Assembly (NCBI GenBank): GCA_036556825.1
Contig: DATBIR010000073.1
Span: 1-10,222 of the forward strand
Reading direction: 5' to 3'
Source of the DNA: JAJKJG01 sp036556825
Lineage (GTDB): Bacteria; Pseudomonadota; Alphaproteobacteria; Rhizobiales; Beijerinckiaceae
Length of the DNA stretch: 10,222 nucleotides
A program made the translations under genes and the position numbers. The notes beneath the pieces are model-generated. The model was not told the origin of the DNA. It worked only from the letters and a program-made list of their open reading frames with translations, and did no database searches. Positions 1-8,779 of this stretch are shown here, piece by piece (within the stretch, counting starts at the first letter, position 1; each line of letters opens with the position of its first letter).

Positions 1-881
1 GACTCGATCCGGCCTTCCTCAAAAGCCTCGAGCAGCAGTTCGATTTGGACAAGCCCGCCCACGTGCGTTTCTTCAAGATGTTGTGGAACTATCTGCGTTT
101 CGATTTCGGCAAGAGCTATTTTCGCGATGTCTCGGTCCTCCAGCTGATCAAGGAGAAGCTGCCGGTCTCGATTACGCTCGGGCTGTGGATGACGCTGCTC
201 TCCTACGCCATCTCGATTCCCCTGGGCATCAGGAAGGCTGTCAGGGACGGAACGCCCTTCGACGTGTGGACCTCTGCAGCCGTGATCGTCGGCTACGCCA
301 TCCCGGGCTTCCTGTTCGCCATTCTCCTGATCGTTCTGTTCGCGGGCGGCTCCTTCTGGCAGATATTTCCTTTGCGCGGCCTGTGGTCCGACGAGTGGAG
401 CGGCGTGCCCTGGTATCAGTGGATCACCAATCCGCGCGCCCTCGCCGATTACTTCTGGCACATTGCGCTGCCCATTACCGCCATGGCGCTCGGCGCTTTC
501 GCCACCTCGACCCTGCTGACCAAGAACTCGTTCCTGGACGAAATCCGCAAGCAATATGTGCTGACGGCGCGCATGAAAGGCCTGTCGGAGCGGCAGGTGC
601 TCTACGGGCACGTTTTCCGCAATGCCATGCTGATCGTGATCGCCGGTTTTCCGGGAGCCTTCATCAATGCCTTCTTCGCCGGCTCGCTTTTGATCGAGAC
701 GATCTTTTCGCTCGACGGCCTCGGCCTTCTCTCGTTCGAGTCGATCGTCAACCGCGACTATCCCGTGGTGTTCGCCAGCCTCTACATTTTCTCCCTGCTC
801 GGCCTCGTCGTGAACCTGATCTCCGATCTGACCTACACGTGGATCGATCCGCGCATCGATTTCGAGACGCGGGAAGCGTGA
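1..881 (+). CDS. yejB: YejB-type peptide/microcin C ABC transporter permease (5' end cut off by window)
   Basis: Inner-membrane permease subunit of a YejABEF importer, which in E. coli takes up microcin C and in some rhizobia and Brucella is tied to antimicrobial peptide uptake or resistance. The reading frame is open from base 3, so the gene starts left of the window. About 292 codons are visible; E. coli YejB is about 364 residues, so roughly 70 residues are missing. Hydrophobic segments lie near bases 178-231, 277-345, 463-520, 628-696 and 766-837. Bases 553-625 encode the cytoplasmic EAA-type loop (YVLTARMKGLSERQV) that docks on the ATPase. The signature stretch FDFGKSYFRDVSV near bases 100-140 is typical of YejB rather than DppB. 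The C-terminus IDPRIDFE is a usual ending of the dipeptide/oligopeptide permease family. The TTG at 45 is only an internal codon. The next gene, yejE, begins 7 bases after the stop. Confidence 0.93.
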   Translation, partial: LDPAFLKSLEQQFDLDKPAHVRFFKMLWNYLRFDFGKSYFRDVSVLQLIKEKLPVSITLGLWMTLLSYAISIPLGIRKAVRDGTPFDVWTSAAVIVGYAIPGFLFAILLIVLFAGGSFWQIFPLRGLWSDEWSGVPWYQWITNPRALADYFWHIALPITAMALGAFATSTLLTKNSFLDEIRKQYVLTARMKGLSERQVLYGHVFRNAMLIVIAGFPGAFINAFFAGSLLIETIFSLDGLGLLSFESIVNRDYPVVFASLYIFSLLGLVVNLISDLTYTWIDPRIDFETREA

Positions 882-888
882 CGCGGTC

Positions 889-2076
889 ATGAACATCGCC
901 CCGAAGTCTCCAGAGCTCGACCGCGTCCCGGTCGCCTCTCCGGCCGCGGCGCCGGTGGCGCCGCCGCTGCCGCGCGAGGGCTTTGTTCGGCTGTCGCCGC
1001 TCAACCGCCGGCGCCTGCAGAATTTCAAGGCAAACCGGCGCGGCTACTGGTCCTTCTGGATCTTCCTCGTTCTCTTCGTCCTCAGCCTGTTGGCCGAGCT
1101 CATCGCCAACGACCGGCCGATCGTCGCCTATTACAAGGGCGAGTGGCTGGCCCCTGTCGTGGTTGATTACCCCGAGGAGAAGTTCGGCGGCTTTCTTGCC
1201 CGCACCGATTACCGTGACCCGGTGATCCGCAAGGAGATCGAGGACAACGGCTGGATGATCTGGCCGCCGGTCCGCTTCTCCTACAACACGCACAATCTCG
1301 ACCTGCCGGTGCCCGCGCCGGCGCCGCCGACATGGATGCTCGCGGACGCGCAGTGCCGCCCGCTGGCCGAGCGCACCGGCGGCACGGGCTGCCGCGACAT
1401 CGAGTGGAACTGGCTCGGCACCGACGACCAGGGCCGCGACGTGGTCGCGCGGCTCATCTATGGCTTCCGCCTGTCGGTGCTGTTCGGGCTGGTCCTTGCC
1501 GTCGTTTCGTCAGTGATCGGCGTTCTGGCCGGAGCGGTGCAGGGCTATTTCGGCGGCTGGACGGACCTGATCTTCCAGCGCTTCATCGAGATCTGGACGT
1601 CGCTGCCCTCGCTGTATCTCTTGATCATCGTGTCGTCGATCATCACCCCCAGCTTCTGGGTGCTGCTCGGGATCCTCCTGCTCTTCTCCTGGGTCTCGCT
1701 GGTCGGCGTCGTGCGTGCCGAGTTCCTGCGCGCCCGCAACTTCGAATACGTACGCGCCGCGCGCGCCCTGGGGCTGTCGAACGCCACCATCATGTTCAAG
1801 CATCTTTTGCCGAATGCGATGGTGGCGACGCTCACCTTCCTGCCCTTCATCCTCAACGGCTCGATCACGACCCTGACCTCGCTCGATTTCCTTGGCTTCG
1901 GCCTGCCGCCGGGCTCGCCCTCGCTCGGCGAGCTCCTGGCTCAGGGCAAGGCCAACCTTCAGGCGCCGTGGCTCGGCCTGACCGGCTTCTTCGTGATCGC
2001 CTTCATGCTGTCGCTGCTGATCTTCGTCGGCGAGGCCGTGCGTGACGCCTTCGATCCACGGAAGACGTTCACATGA
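889..2076 (+). CDS. yejE: YejE-type peptide/microcin C ABC transporter permease
   Basis: Second permease of the Yej importer, 395 residues, partner of YejB in the membrane. It is longer than E. coli YejE (about 341 residues). The extra length comes from an Ala/Pro-rich N-terminal tail of about 35 residues and an insert around residues 148-172. One membrane helix at about 52-72 is followed by a long, presumably periplasmic loop (73-190). The BPD_transp_1 domain follows, with helices near 193-218, 240-252, 255-275, 312-330 and 364-382. The EAA loop is at about 286-310 (EYVRAARALGLSNATIMFKH). Family-specific blocks are SLDFLGFGLPPGSPSLGELL (332-350) and the ending GEAVRDAFDPRK. The insert holds two cysteines (C156, C168). 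The ATG at 889 fits the short gap after yejB; its Shine-Dalgarno (GGGAAG near 871-876) is weak. The stop overlaps the yejF start as ATGA. Confidence 0.95.
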   Translation: MNIAPKSPELDRVPVASPAAAPVAPPLPREGFVRLSPLNRRRLQNFKANRRGYWSFWIFLVLFVLSLLAELIANDRPIVAYYKGEWLAPVVVDYPEEKFGGFLARTDYRDPVIRKEIEDNGWMIWPPVRFSYNTHNLDLPVPAPAPPTWMLADAQCRPLAERTGGTGCRDIEWNWLGTDDQGRDVVARLIYGFRLSVLFGLVLAVVSSVIGVLAGAVQGYFGGWTDLIFQRFIEIWTSLPSLYLLIIVSSIITPSFWVLLGILLLFSWVSLVGVVRAEFLRARNFEYVRAARALGLSNATIMFKHLLPNAMVATLTFLPFILNGSITTLTSLDFLGFGLPPGSPSLGELLAQGKANLQAPWLGLTGFFVIAFMLSLLIFVGEAVRDAFDPRKTFT

Positions 2077-3701
2077 CCGCGCCCCTGCTCAAGATCGAGG
2101 ATCTTTCGGTCGCCTTCCGGCAGGGCGGCAAGGACACGCTCGCGGTCGACCGGGTCTCGTTCGACGTCAAGCCCGGCGAGACGGTGGCGCTGGTCGGCGA
2201 ATCCGGATCCGGCAAGTCGGTGTCGGCGCTCTCGATCCTGAAGTTGCTGCCGTATCCGGCGGCCCATCACCCGTCGGGGAAGATCCTGTTCAAGGGCCAG
2301 GACCTCCTTGCCGCGGGCGAGGCGCAGATGCGCGCCGTGCGCGGTGACGACATCGCCATGGTGTTCCAGGAGCCGATGACGTCCCTCAACCCGCTGCACA
2401 CGGTCGAGCAACAGGTCGGGGAGATCCTGAAGCTGCATCGCGGCTTGTCCGATCGCGCTGCGCGCGCCCGCACCCTGGAGCTGCTCGAGCTCGTCGGCAT
2501 CCGCGAGGCGGAAAGCCGGCTCGGCGCGTATCCGCATCAGCTTTCGGGCGGCCAGCGCCAGCGCGTGATGATCGCCATGGCGCTCGCCAACGAGCCGGAC
2601 CTGTTCATCGCCGACGAGCCCACGACGGCCCTCGACGTCACGGTCCAGGCCCAGATCCTGAAGCTGCTCGCCGATCTCAAGAGCCGCCTCGGCATGGCCA
2701 TGCTGTTCATCACGCACGATCTCGGCATCGTCCGCAAGATTGCCGAACGCGTGTGCGTCATGACGAACGGCAAGATCGTCGAGCAAGGCCCTGTCGCGGA
2801 GGTGTTTTCCAATCCTCGCCACCCGTATACGCAAAAGCTGCTCGCCGCCGAGCCGAAGGGTCGCGCCAACCCGCTTGCGGCGGGCGCGCCGACGGTCGTC
2901 GAGGCTGGGCCGGTCAAGGTCTGGTTCCCGATCAAGCGCGGCTTCCTTCGTCGGACGGTCGGCCACGTCAAGGCTGTCGACGGCGTCTCGATCCGCGTGC
3001 GCGAAGGCGAGACGGTCGGCGTCGTCGGCGAATCCGGCTCGGGCAAGACGACGCTCGGCCTCGCCATCCTGCGCCTGATCGCCTCGGACGGTCCGGTCGT
3101 CATTCTCGGCAAGCGCATCGACGGGCTGCCGTCGCGCGCCATCCGGCCGATGCGCAAGAACATGCAGGTGGTGTTCCAGGACCCTTACGGCTCGTTGTCG
3201 CCCCGTCTCTCGGTCGCCGAGATCGTCGAGGAGGGCCTGCTCGTGCAGGACAAGGGACTCGACTATCGGGCCCGGCGCGAGGTCGTGGCCAAGGCATTGC
3301 GCGACGTCGGGCTTGATCCCGCCGCTATGGATCGCTATCCGCACGAATTTTCCGGGGGTCAGCGTCAGCGCATCGCGATTGCCCGCGCCATGGCCCTGGA
3401 GCCGAAATTCATCATGCTCGACGAGCCGACCTCTGCTCTCGACATGTCGGTGCAGGCGCAGATCGTCGAGTTGTTGCGCGACCTGCAGAAGCAGCGCAAT
3501 CTTGCCTACATGTTCATCAGCCACGACCTCAAGGTGGTGCGCGCCCTCGCCAATCACGTCCTCGTCATGAAGGACGGGCGCATCGTCGAGGAGGGACCGG
3601 CCGAGCGCATCTTCGCCGAGCCGCAGACCGCATATACCCGCGCTCTGTTCGCCGCCGCCTTCAACCTCGAGACCGCCGCCAACGACGTGGTGCGGGAATG
3701 A
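2073..3701 (+). CDS. yejF: YejF-type peptide ABC transporter, double ATP-binding subunit
   Basis: Energizing ATPase of the importer, 542 residues, with two fused nucleotide-binding domains as in E. coli YejF. First domain: Walker A GESGSGKS 42-49, Q-loop Q99, signature LSGGQ 157-161, Walker B ending in DE 181-182, switch H215. Second domain: Walker A GESGSGKT 319-326, Q-loop Q369, signature FSGGQ 426-430, Walker B ending in DE 450-451, switch H484. Both sites look complete, so both may hydrolyse ATP. Each domain is followed by the RHPYT / QTAYT type segment of oligopeptide transporter ATPases (250-253 and 518-522). The ATG at 2073 overlaps the yejE stop; GGAAG at 2060-2064 may serve as ribosome binding site inside yejE. 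The stop again overlaps the next start as ATGA, so translation is probably coupled from yejE through yejF into the cystathionine beta-synthase gene. Confidence 0.96.
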   Translation: MTAPLLKIEDLSVAFRQGGKDTLAVDRVSFDVKPGETVALVGESGSGKSVSALSILKLLPYPAAHHPSGKILFKGQDLLAAGEAQMRAVRGDDIAMVFQEPMTSLNPLHTVEQQVGEILKLHRGLSDRAARARTLELLELVGIREAESRLGAYPHQLSGGQRQRVMIAMALANEPDLFIADEPTTALDVTVQAQILKLLADLKSRLGMAMLFITHDLGIVRKIAERVCVMTNGKIVEQGPVAEVFSNPRHPYTQKLLAAEPKGRANPLAAGAPTVVEAGPVKVWFPIKRGFLRRTVGHVKAVDGVSIRVREGETVGVVGESGSGKTTLGLAILRLIASDGPVVILGKRIDGLPSRAIRPMRKNMQVVFQDPYGSLSPRLSVAEIVEEGLLVQDKGLDYRARREVVAKALRDVGLDPAAMDRYPHEFSGGQRQRIAIARAMALEPKFIMLDEPTSALDMSVQAQIVELLRDLQKQRNLAYMFISHDLKVVRALANHVLVMKDGRIVEEGPAERIFAEPQTAYTRALFAAAFNLETAANDVVRE

Positions 3702-5080
3702 CAAGTCCGGCGGCCAGCGTCCTCGACCTGATCGGCAATACGCCGCTTGTTGAGATCACACGTTTCGACACCGGCCCGTGCCGCCTCTTTCTCAAGCTCG
3801 AGAGCGCCAATCCGAGCGGCTCGCTGAAGGACCGGCCGGCGCGCGCCATGATCGAGGCGGCCGAGGCGAGCGGCGCCCTCAAGGCGGGCGGCACGGTCGT
3901 CGAGGCGACAGCCGGCAATACCGGCGTCGGCCTGGCGCTTGTGGCATCGCGCAAGGGCTACCGCACCGTGCTCGTCGTGCCCGACAAGATGTCGCGCGAG
4001 AAGATCATGCATGCGCGCGCGCTCGGCGCGGAAGTCGTGATGACGCGATCCGATGTCGGCAAGGGCCATCCCGACTATTATCAGGACGTGGCGCAGGCGA
4101 TCACCGACAAGACGCCCGGCGCCTTCTACGTCAATCAGTTCGCCAATCCCGCCAACCCGGCCTCGCACCAGACGACCACCGGGCCGGAGATCCTTGCGCA
4201 GATGCACGGCGACGTCGATGCGGTCGTGGTCGGCGTCGGCTCGGGCGGCACGCTCACCGGCATCGGCCGCCATATGCGATCGGCCTCGCCGAAGACCGAG
4301 ATGGTGCTGGCCGATCCCGCCGGATCGATCCTCGCGCCTTTCATCGAGACCGGCGTGATGGGCGAGGCCGGATCGTGGGCGGTGGAAGGCATCGGCGAGG
4401 ATTTCGTGCCGCCGAACTGCGATCTTGCGCTCGTGCGCAAAGCCTATTCGGTCGAGGACCCGGAGAGCTTCGCGGCCGCGCGCGATCTCTTGCGCAGGGA
4501 AGGCATACTCGCCGGCTCGTCGTCCGGCACGCTGCTCGCGGCTGCGCTCCGTTATTGCCGCGAGCAGAGCGCCCCGAAGCGCGTCGTGACCCTCGTCTGC
4601 GACAGCGGCGCCAAGTATCTCTCGAAGGTGTTCAATGACGCCTACATCGCCCAGGAGGGTTGGCTCGGGCGGCCGCTGACCGGCACGGTGCGCGACGTGG
4701 TCATCAATCGCTTCGACGAGGGCGCCGAAATCTTTGTGCAGCCGAACGAAACCGTCCAGTCCGCCTTCGCGCGCATGCGCGCCGCCGACATCTCGCAGCT
4801 GCCGGTGATCGAGGAGGGTCGCGTCGTCGGTCTCGTCGACGAGAGCGATCTGCTCGACGCATTCGTCCGGGCCGGGGCGGACATGTCGGTCGTGTTCAGG
4901 AAACCCGTCCGCGACGTGATGGTGACCCGTCTGGAGACGATCGCCGCGGACGCGCCGGTCACCGACCTTCTTCCGCTGTTTGCGCGCGATCTCGTACCGC
5001 TCGTGATGGACAGCGGCGCGTTTCTCGGCCTCGTGACGCGCATCGACCTCATCAACTATTTCCGGGTTCGCAACAGATGA
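3698..5080 (+). CDS. cbs: Cystathionine beta-synthase (PLP domain plus CBS-domain pair)
   Basis: Cytosolic PLP enzyme predicted to condense homocysteine with serine to cystathionine, the first step of reverse transsulfuration; 460 residues. The fold-type II PLP domain covers about residues 5-320: Schiff-base lysine K44 in SGSLKDRPA, asparagine loop TAGNTG 71-76, phosphate-binding GSGGT 181-185, and a VCDSGAKYLSKVFND block near 300-314. That last block resembles cystathionine beta-synthases of the Mycobacterium Rv1077 type more than plain cysteine synthases. Two C-terminal CBS domains (about 328-386 and 404-460) complete it. There is no N-terminal haem-binding extension, as expected for a bacterial enzyme. 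O-acetylserine sulfhydrylase activity cannot be excluded, but the CBS pair and the downstream lyase gene favour this call. The start overlaps the yejF stop (ATGA) with only a weak Shine-Dalgarno. No separate promoter is evident. Confidence 0.88.
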   Translation: MTSPAASVLDLIGNTPLVEITRFDTGPCRLFLKLESANPSGSLKDRPARAMIEAAEASGALKAGGTVVEATAGNTGVGLALVASRKGYRTVLVVPDKMSREKIMHARALGAEVVMTRSDVGKGHPDYYQDVAQAITDKTPGAFYVNQFANPANPASHQTTTGPEILAQMHGDVDAVVVGVGSGGTLTGIGRHMRSASPKTEMVLADPAGSILAPFIETGVMGEAGSWAVEGIGEDFVPPNCDLALVRKAYSVEDPESFAAARDLLRREGILAGSSSGTLLAAALRYCREQSAPKRVVTLVCDSGAKYLSKVFNDAYIAQEGWLGRPLTGTVRDVVINRFDEGAEIFVQPNETVQSAFARMRAADISQLPVIEEGRVVGLVDESDLLDAFVRAGADMSVVFRKPVRDVMVTRLETIAADAPVTDLLPLFARDLVPLVMDSGAFLGLVTRIDLINYFRVRNR

Positions 5081-6237
5081 CGCGCAGCAACCAGCTCGCC
5101 TTCGACACACGCTGCATCCATGCCGGCCAGGAGCCGGACCCCACGACCGGGGCAGTGATGATGCCGATATACGCTACCTCCACTTACGCCCAGACAAGTC
5201 CGGGCGTGCACAAGGGCTACGAATACGCGCGCACGCACAACCCGACGCGCATGGCCTTCGAGCGCTGCATCGCCGATCTCGAGAACGGCTCGGCGGCGTT
5301 CGCTTTTGCGTCCGGCCTCGCCGCCACTGCGACCACGCTCGATTTGCTTGATCACGGCGCGCATATCGTCGCCTCCGACGACCTCTACGGCGGCACCCGC
5401 CGGCTGTTCGAAAGGGTGCGGCGGCGTTCGGCAGGTCTCGACGTCAGCTATGTCGACCTCACCAGGCCTGACGAGCTCGAGGACGCCTTGCGGCCGACTA
5501 CGCGCCTCGTCTGGGTCGAGACGCCCACCAACCCGCTTCTCAAACTCGTCGATCTAGAATCCGTGGCTGCGATCGCGCGGCGGCGCGGGATCTGGATCGT
5601 GGCGGACAACACCTTCGCGAGCCCCTATGTGCAGCGGCCGCTCGAATTTGGCTTCGACATCGTCGTCCATTCGGCGACCAAATACCTCAACGGTCATTCC
5701 GATATGGTCGGCGGCGTCGTCGTCGTCGGCCACGACGGCGAGCTGCGCGACCGGCTCGCATTCCTTCAGAACGCCGTCGGCGCCATCTCCGGGCCGTTCG
5801 ACAGCTTTCTCGCCAACCGCGGGCTCAAGACCCTCGCCTTGCGCATGGAGCGCCATTGCAGCTCCGCGCTGCGCATCGCGGAGTTCCTGTCGGCGCATCC
5901 GCGCATCGGCAACGTGATTTATCCGGGACTGGCGTCGCATCCCCAGCACGCGCTGGCGCGGCGGCAGATGCGCGGCTTCGGCGGCATCGTCACGGCGCGC
6001 ATCAACGGCGGCCTTGACGCGGCCAGGCGCTTTCTCGAGCGCTGCCGTCTCTTCACCCTCGCCGAGAGCCTTGGCGGCGTCGAAAGCCTGATCGAGCATC
6101 CCGCCATCATGACGCACGCGTCGGTCCCTCCCGAGGTGCGGGCGTCGCTCGGCATCGACGACGGGCTCGTGCGCCTGTCGGTCGGGATCGAGGACGCGGA
6201 CGATCTCATGGCCGATCTCAGGAGCGCGCTGGAGTGA
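5077..6237 (+). CDS. Cystathionine gamma-lyase-type trans-sulfuration enzyme
   Basis: PLP-dependent Cys/Met metabolism enzyme, 386 residues, predicted to split cystathionine into cysteine, 2-oxobutyrate and ammonia. Visible landmarks: the phosphate-binding arm YEYARTHNPTR 48-58 (Y50, R52), ASGLAA 78-83, aspartate D177 in VADNTF for the PLP nitrogen, Schiff-base lysine K202 in HSATKYLNGHSD, and the C-terminal SLGGVESLIEHPAIMTHASV (331-350) with substrate arginine R366 in VRLSVG. In that last block the residue after SLI is E340. Lyases such as human CGL carry Glu there, while E. coli cystathionine gamma-synthase carries Ser, which favours lyase. A gamma-synthase or methionine gamma-lyase side role remains possible. 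The ATG at 5077 overlaps the cbs stop. The frame stays open upstream to 4660, but that part lies inside cbs and matches nothing in the family. Adjacency to cbs supports a reverse transsulfuration pair. Confidence 0.87.
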   Translation: MTRSNQLAFDTRCIHAGQEPDPTTGAVMMPIYATSTYAQTSPGVHKGYEYARTHNPTRMAFERCIADLENGSAAFAFASGLAATATTLDLLDHGAHIVASDDLYGGTRRLFERVRRRSAGLDVSYVDLTRPDELEDALRPTTRLVWVETPTNPLLKLVDLESVAAIARRRGIWIVADNTFASPYVQRPLEFGFDIVVHSATKYLNGHSDMVGGVVVVGHDGELRDRLAFLQNAVGAISGPFDSFLANRGLKTLALRMERHCSSALRIAEFLSAHPRIGNVIYPGLASHPQHALARRQMRGFGGIVTARINGGLDAARRFLERCRLFTLAESLGGVESLIEHPAIMTHASVPPEVRASLGIDDGLVRLSVGIEDADDLMADLRSALE

Positions 6238-6247
6238 CGGAGGGCTT

Positions 6248-7467
<1,220 letters not shown>

Positions 7468-7477
<10 letters not shown>

Positions 7478-7779
7478 CCGTCCGGTGACGAAGGAAGGAG
7501 GCTCGGGGCCGGCTTGATGTGCCCGAAGTCTTGGGCCCCGCCGCACGAGGAATCGTGGCCGCGCCGGACGGCGCCTTCGATATCGGCGCGCACGACGCCG
7601 ATATCGCGCAGCATGTAATCATCGAACTCGGCCAGTTGCCGCATGCTGCGGCGGACCTTGATCTCCCGTGCGATCCCGCCGGCAACCCGGGCGAGCAGAC
7701 CCACGGTCCAAGCCAGCCTCGACGTGGTGATTGCTTGCTCCCGCACGGGCAGGGCGCGGATCGTGGCGACAGCCGACAT
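7468..7779 (-). CDS. DUF1127 (YjiS-like) small protein
   Basis: Small protein of 103 residues. The arginine-rich DUF1127 motif is at about residues 43-70: RRSMRQLAEFDDYMLRDIGV followed by VRADIEGAV. These proteins are common in alphaproteobacteria. Some are stress-induced, and a Rhodobacter member acts as an RNA-binding factor. The role here is unknown. An N-terminal stretch (20-38) is mildly hydrophobic. Residues from about 76 onward form a low-complexity tail outside the motif, encoded partly over the end of deoB. I chose the ATG at 7779 because GGAGG (complement of 7785-7789) sits 5 bases upstream. The TTG at 7791, four codons earlier, would place that ribosome binding site inside the gene. 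It is convergent with deoB and divergent from the LysR gene. Confidence 0.82.
7579..7605. repeat. Perfect 10-bp inverted repeat inside the DUF1127 gene
   Basis: GATATCGGCG at 7579-7588 is the exact reverse complement of CGCCGATATC at 7596-7605, with a 7-base centre. It lies on the codons for DIG...ADI of the conserved DUF1127 motif. It could fold as an RNA hairpin in the mRNA of either strand, or simply reflect the codons for two similar Asp-Ile/Ile-Asp peptides. No U-run follows on either strand, so it is not a standard terminator. Confidence 0.6.
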
Positions 7780-7906
7780 GGAAACCTCCAAAAGGGTGCC
7801 TCGCGCGATGGCGAGTCTGTGTTCCCTTTGAAATAGAGGTCGCGCTTGTATTAGGAAAACGAATGTTTATTATGCACGAAATAAGGAACGTTTATCGAGG
7901 CGCGCC
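7780..7906. promoter_or_regulatory. Divergent promoter region between the DUF1127 and LysR genes
   Basis: The 127-base spacer must carry the promoters of two divergent genes. Bases 7845-7895 are much richer in A/T than the surrounding GC-rich sequence. A possible plus-strand sigma-70-like pair is TTGTAT (7846-7851) and TATTAT (7868-7873) with 16 bases between; the -10 is good, the -35 weak. The repeated decamer GAAYGTTTAT occurs at 7861-7870 and 7886-7895. A short inverted repeat TTATT/AATAA (7867-7871 and 7880-7884) between them contains T-N11-A spacings of the kind bound by LysR regulators. Auto-regulation by the adjacent LysR protein is an inference from these sites. Confidence 0.45.
7785..7789 (-). 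promoter_or_regulatory. Ribosome binding site of the DUF1127 gene
   Basis: GGAGG on the minus strand, five bases before the ATG at 7779. It decides the start in favour of this ATG over the in-frame TTG at 7791. Confidence 0.7.
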
Positions 7907-8779
7907 ATGACGAGGAACATTGATACCGCGCTGATCAGGGCCTTCGTGGCCGTGGCGGAGACCGGCGGCATGACCGCAGCCGCCAATATCCTCAACCTGA
8001 CCCAGGCGGCCGTCAGCCAGCAGATCAAGCGGCTCGAGGAAGCGTTCGAGGCGCAGCTTTTTGAACGTGAGCGGCGTGGCCTGCGCCTCACGGGGCCTGG
8101 CGAGCGGCTGTTCGCCAAGGCGAAGCGGCTGCTCGCCGTCAACGACGAGATCTGGGCCGACATGACGACGCCGAGCTACACGGGCGAGGTGCGGCTCGGC
8201 ATCCCTTACGACATCGTCAGCACCTATCTGCCGCCGGTTCTGAAGAGCTTCTCGCAAGCTTATCCGAAGATTTCGATGTCCCTCGAATGTCGGCCGTCGG
8301 TCCATCTTCTCGAAGCTTTGGATGCGGGCGCGCTCGACGTCGTCATCACGACCGAGCTCGGTTGTGGGCCTCATGGCGAAAGCCTGGTCATGGATCGCCT
8401 CGTGTGGGCCGGCGCCAAGGGCGGTACCGCGCACCGGCAGCGTCCGCTGCCGTTGACCTGCGGCAACGAGAGCTGCGCCTTTCGTCCGCCGACCCTGCAG
8501 GCGCTGATGGCGGCTGGCATCGATTGGCGGCCGGTGTCGGAGATCAACAACATGGATGCCTTGAACGTGACGGTTCAGACCGATCTGTCGGTCGGCGCGC
8601 TGCTGGCCTCCACCGTTCCGGTCGGCCTCGAAATTCTCGGCCCCGAATCAGGTCTGCCGAGCCTGCCGCCATTCTCGATCAACCTCTACCTGCCGAAGAC
8701 CGGCGCGACGCCGGTCGGCGCCGAACTCGCGCGCCACGTCCGCGAGGGATTTGTGACGCGGCCGCGGCAGGCGGCATAG
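7907..8779 (+). CDS. LysR-family transcriptional regulator
   Basis: DNA-binding regulator of 290 residues, normal for the family. The N-terminal winged helix-turn-helix spans about residues 5-64 (ALIRAFVAVAETGGMTAAAN, then LTQAAVSQQIKRLEEAF and LFERERRGLRLTGPGE). A linker helix (65-90) and a periplasmic-binding-protein-like effector domain (about 92-285) follow. The effector domain opens with GEVRLGIPYDIVSTYLPPVL. The ligand cannot be read from sequence. It has cysteines at 128, 153, 185 and 190. The ATG at 7907 has GAGG at 7897-7900 as ribosome binding site. It stands 214 bases upstream of the GTP cyclohydrolase II-like gene on the same strand and divergent from the DUF1127 gene. It may regulate itself and the downstream pyrimidine-linked gene; that is inferred from position only. 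Confidence 0.93.
   Translation: MTRNIDTALIRAFVAVAETGGMTAAANILNLTQAAVSQQIKRLEEAFEAQLFERERRGLRLTGPGERLFAKAKRLLAVNDEIWADMTTPSYTGEVRLGIPYDIVSTYLPPVLKSFSQAYPKISMSLECRPSVHLLEALDAGALDVVITTELGCGPHGESLVMDRLVWAGAKGGTAHRQRPLPLTCGNESCAFRPPTLQALMAAGIDWRPVSEINNMDALNVTVQTDLSVGALLASTVPVGLEILGPESGLPSLPPFSINLYLPKTGATPVGAELARHVREGFVTRPRQAA

Noticed and set aside
1959..3704. 581-codon open frame on the minus strand
   Set aside because: It lies wholly opposite yejE/yejF, whose conserved motifs are intact. It is rich in Arg, Asp, His and Leu as expected for the complement of GC-rich codons and resembles no family.
4660..5076. Upstream extension of the lyase reading frame to 4660
   Set aside because: The extension is an alternate frame of cbs with arginine-rich nonsense sequence. 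Family similarity starts at the ATG at 5077.
3554..5110. 518-codon open frame on the minus strand
   Set aside because: Shadow of the cystathionine beta-synthase gene, with the same biased composition and no recognisable domain.
7505..7539. GGGGCC...GGCCCC arms as a terminator after deoB
   Set aside because: The loop is about 24 bases, there is no T-run, and the site is inside the DUF1127 coding region.
7780..7791. TTG start four codons upstream of the DUF1127 ATG
   Set aside because: The GGAGG ribosome binding site would lie within the coding region; the ATG at 7779 is correctly spaced from it.
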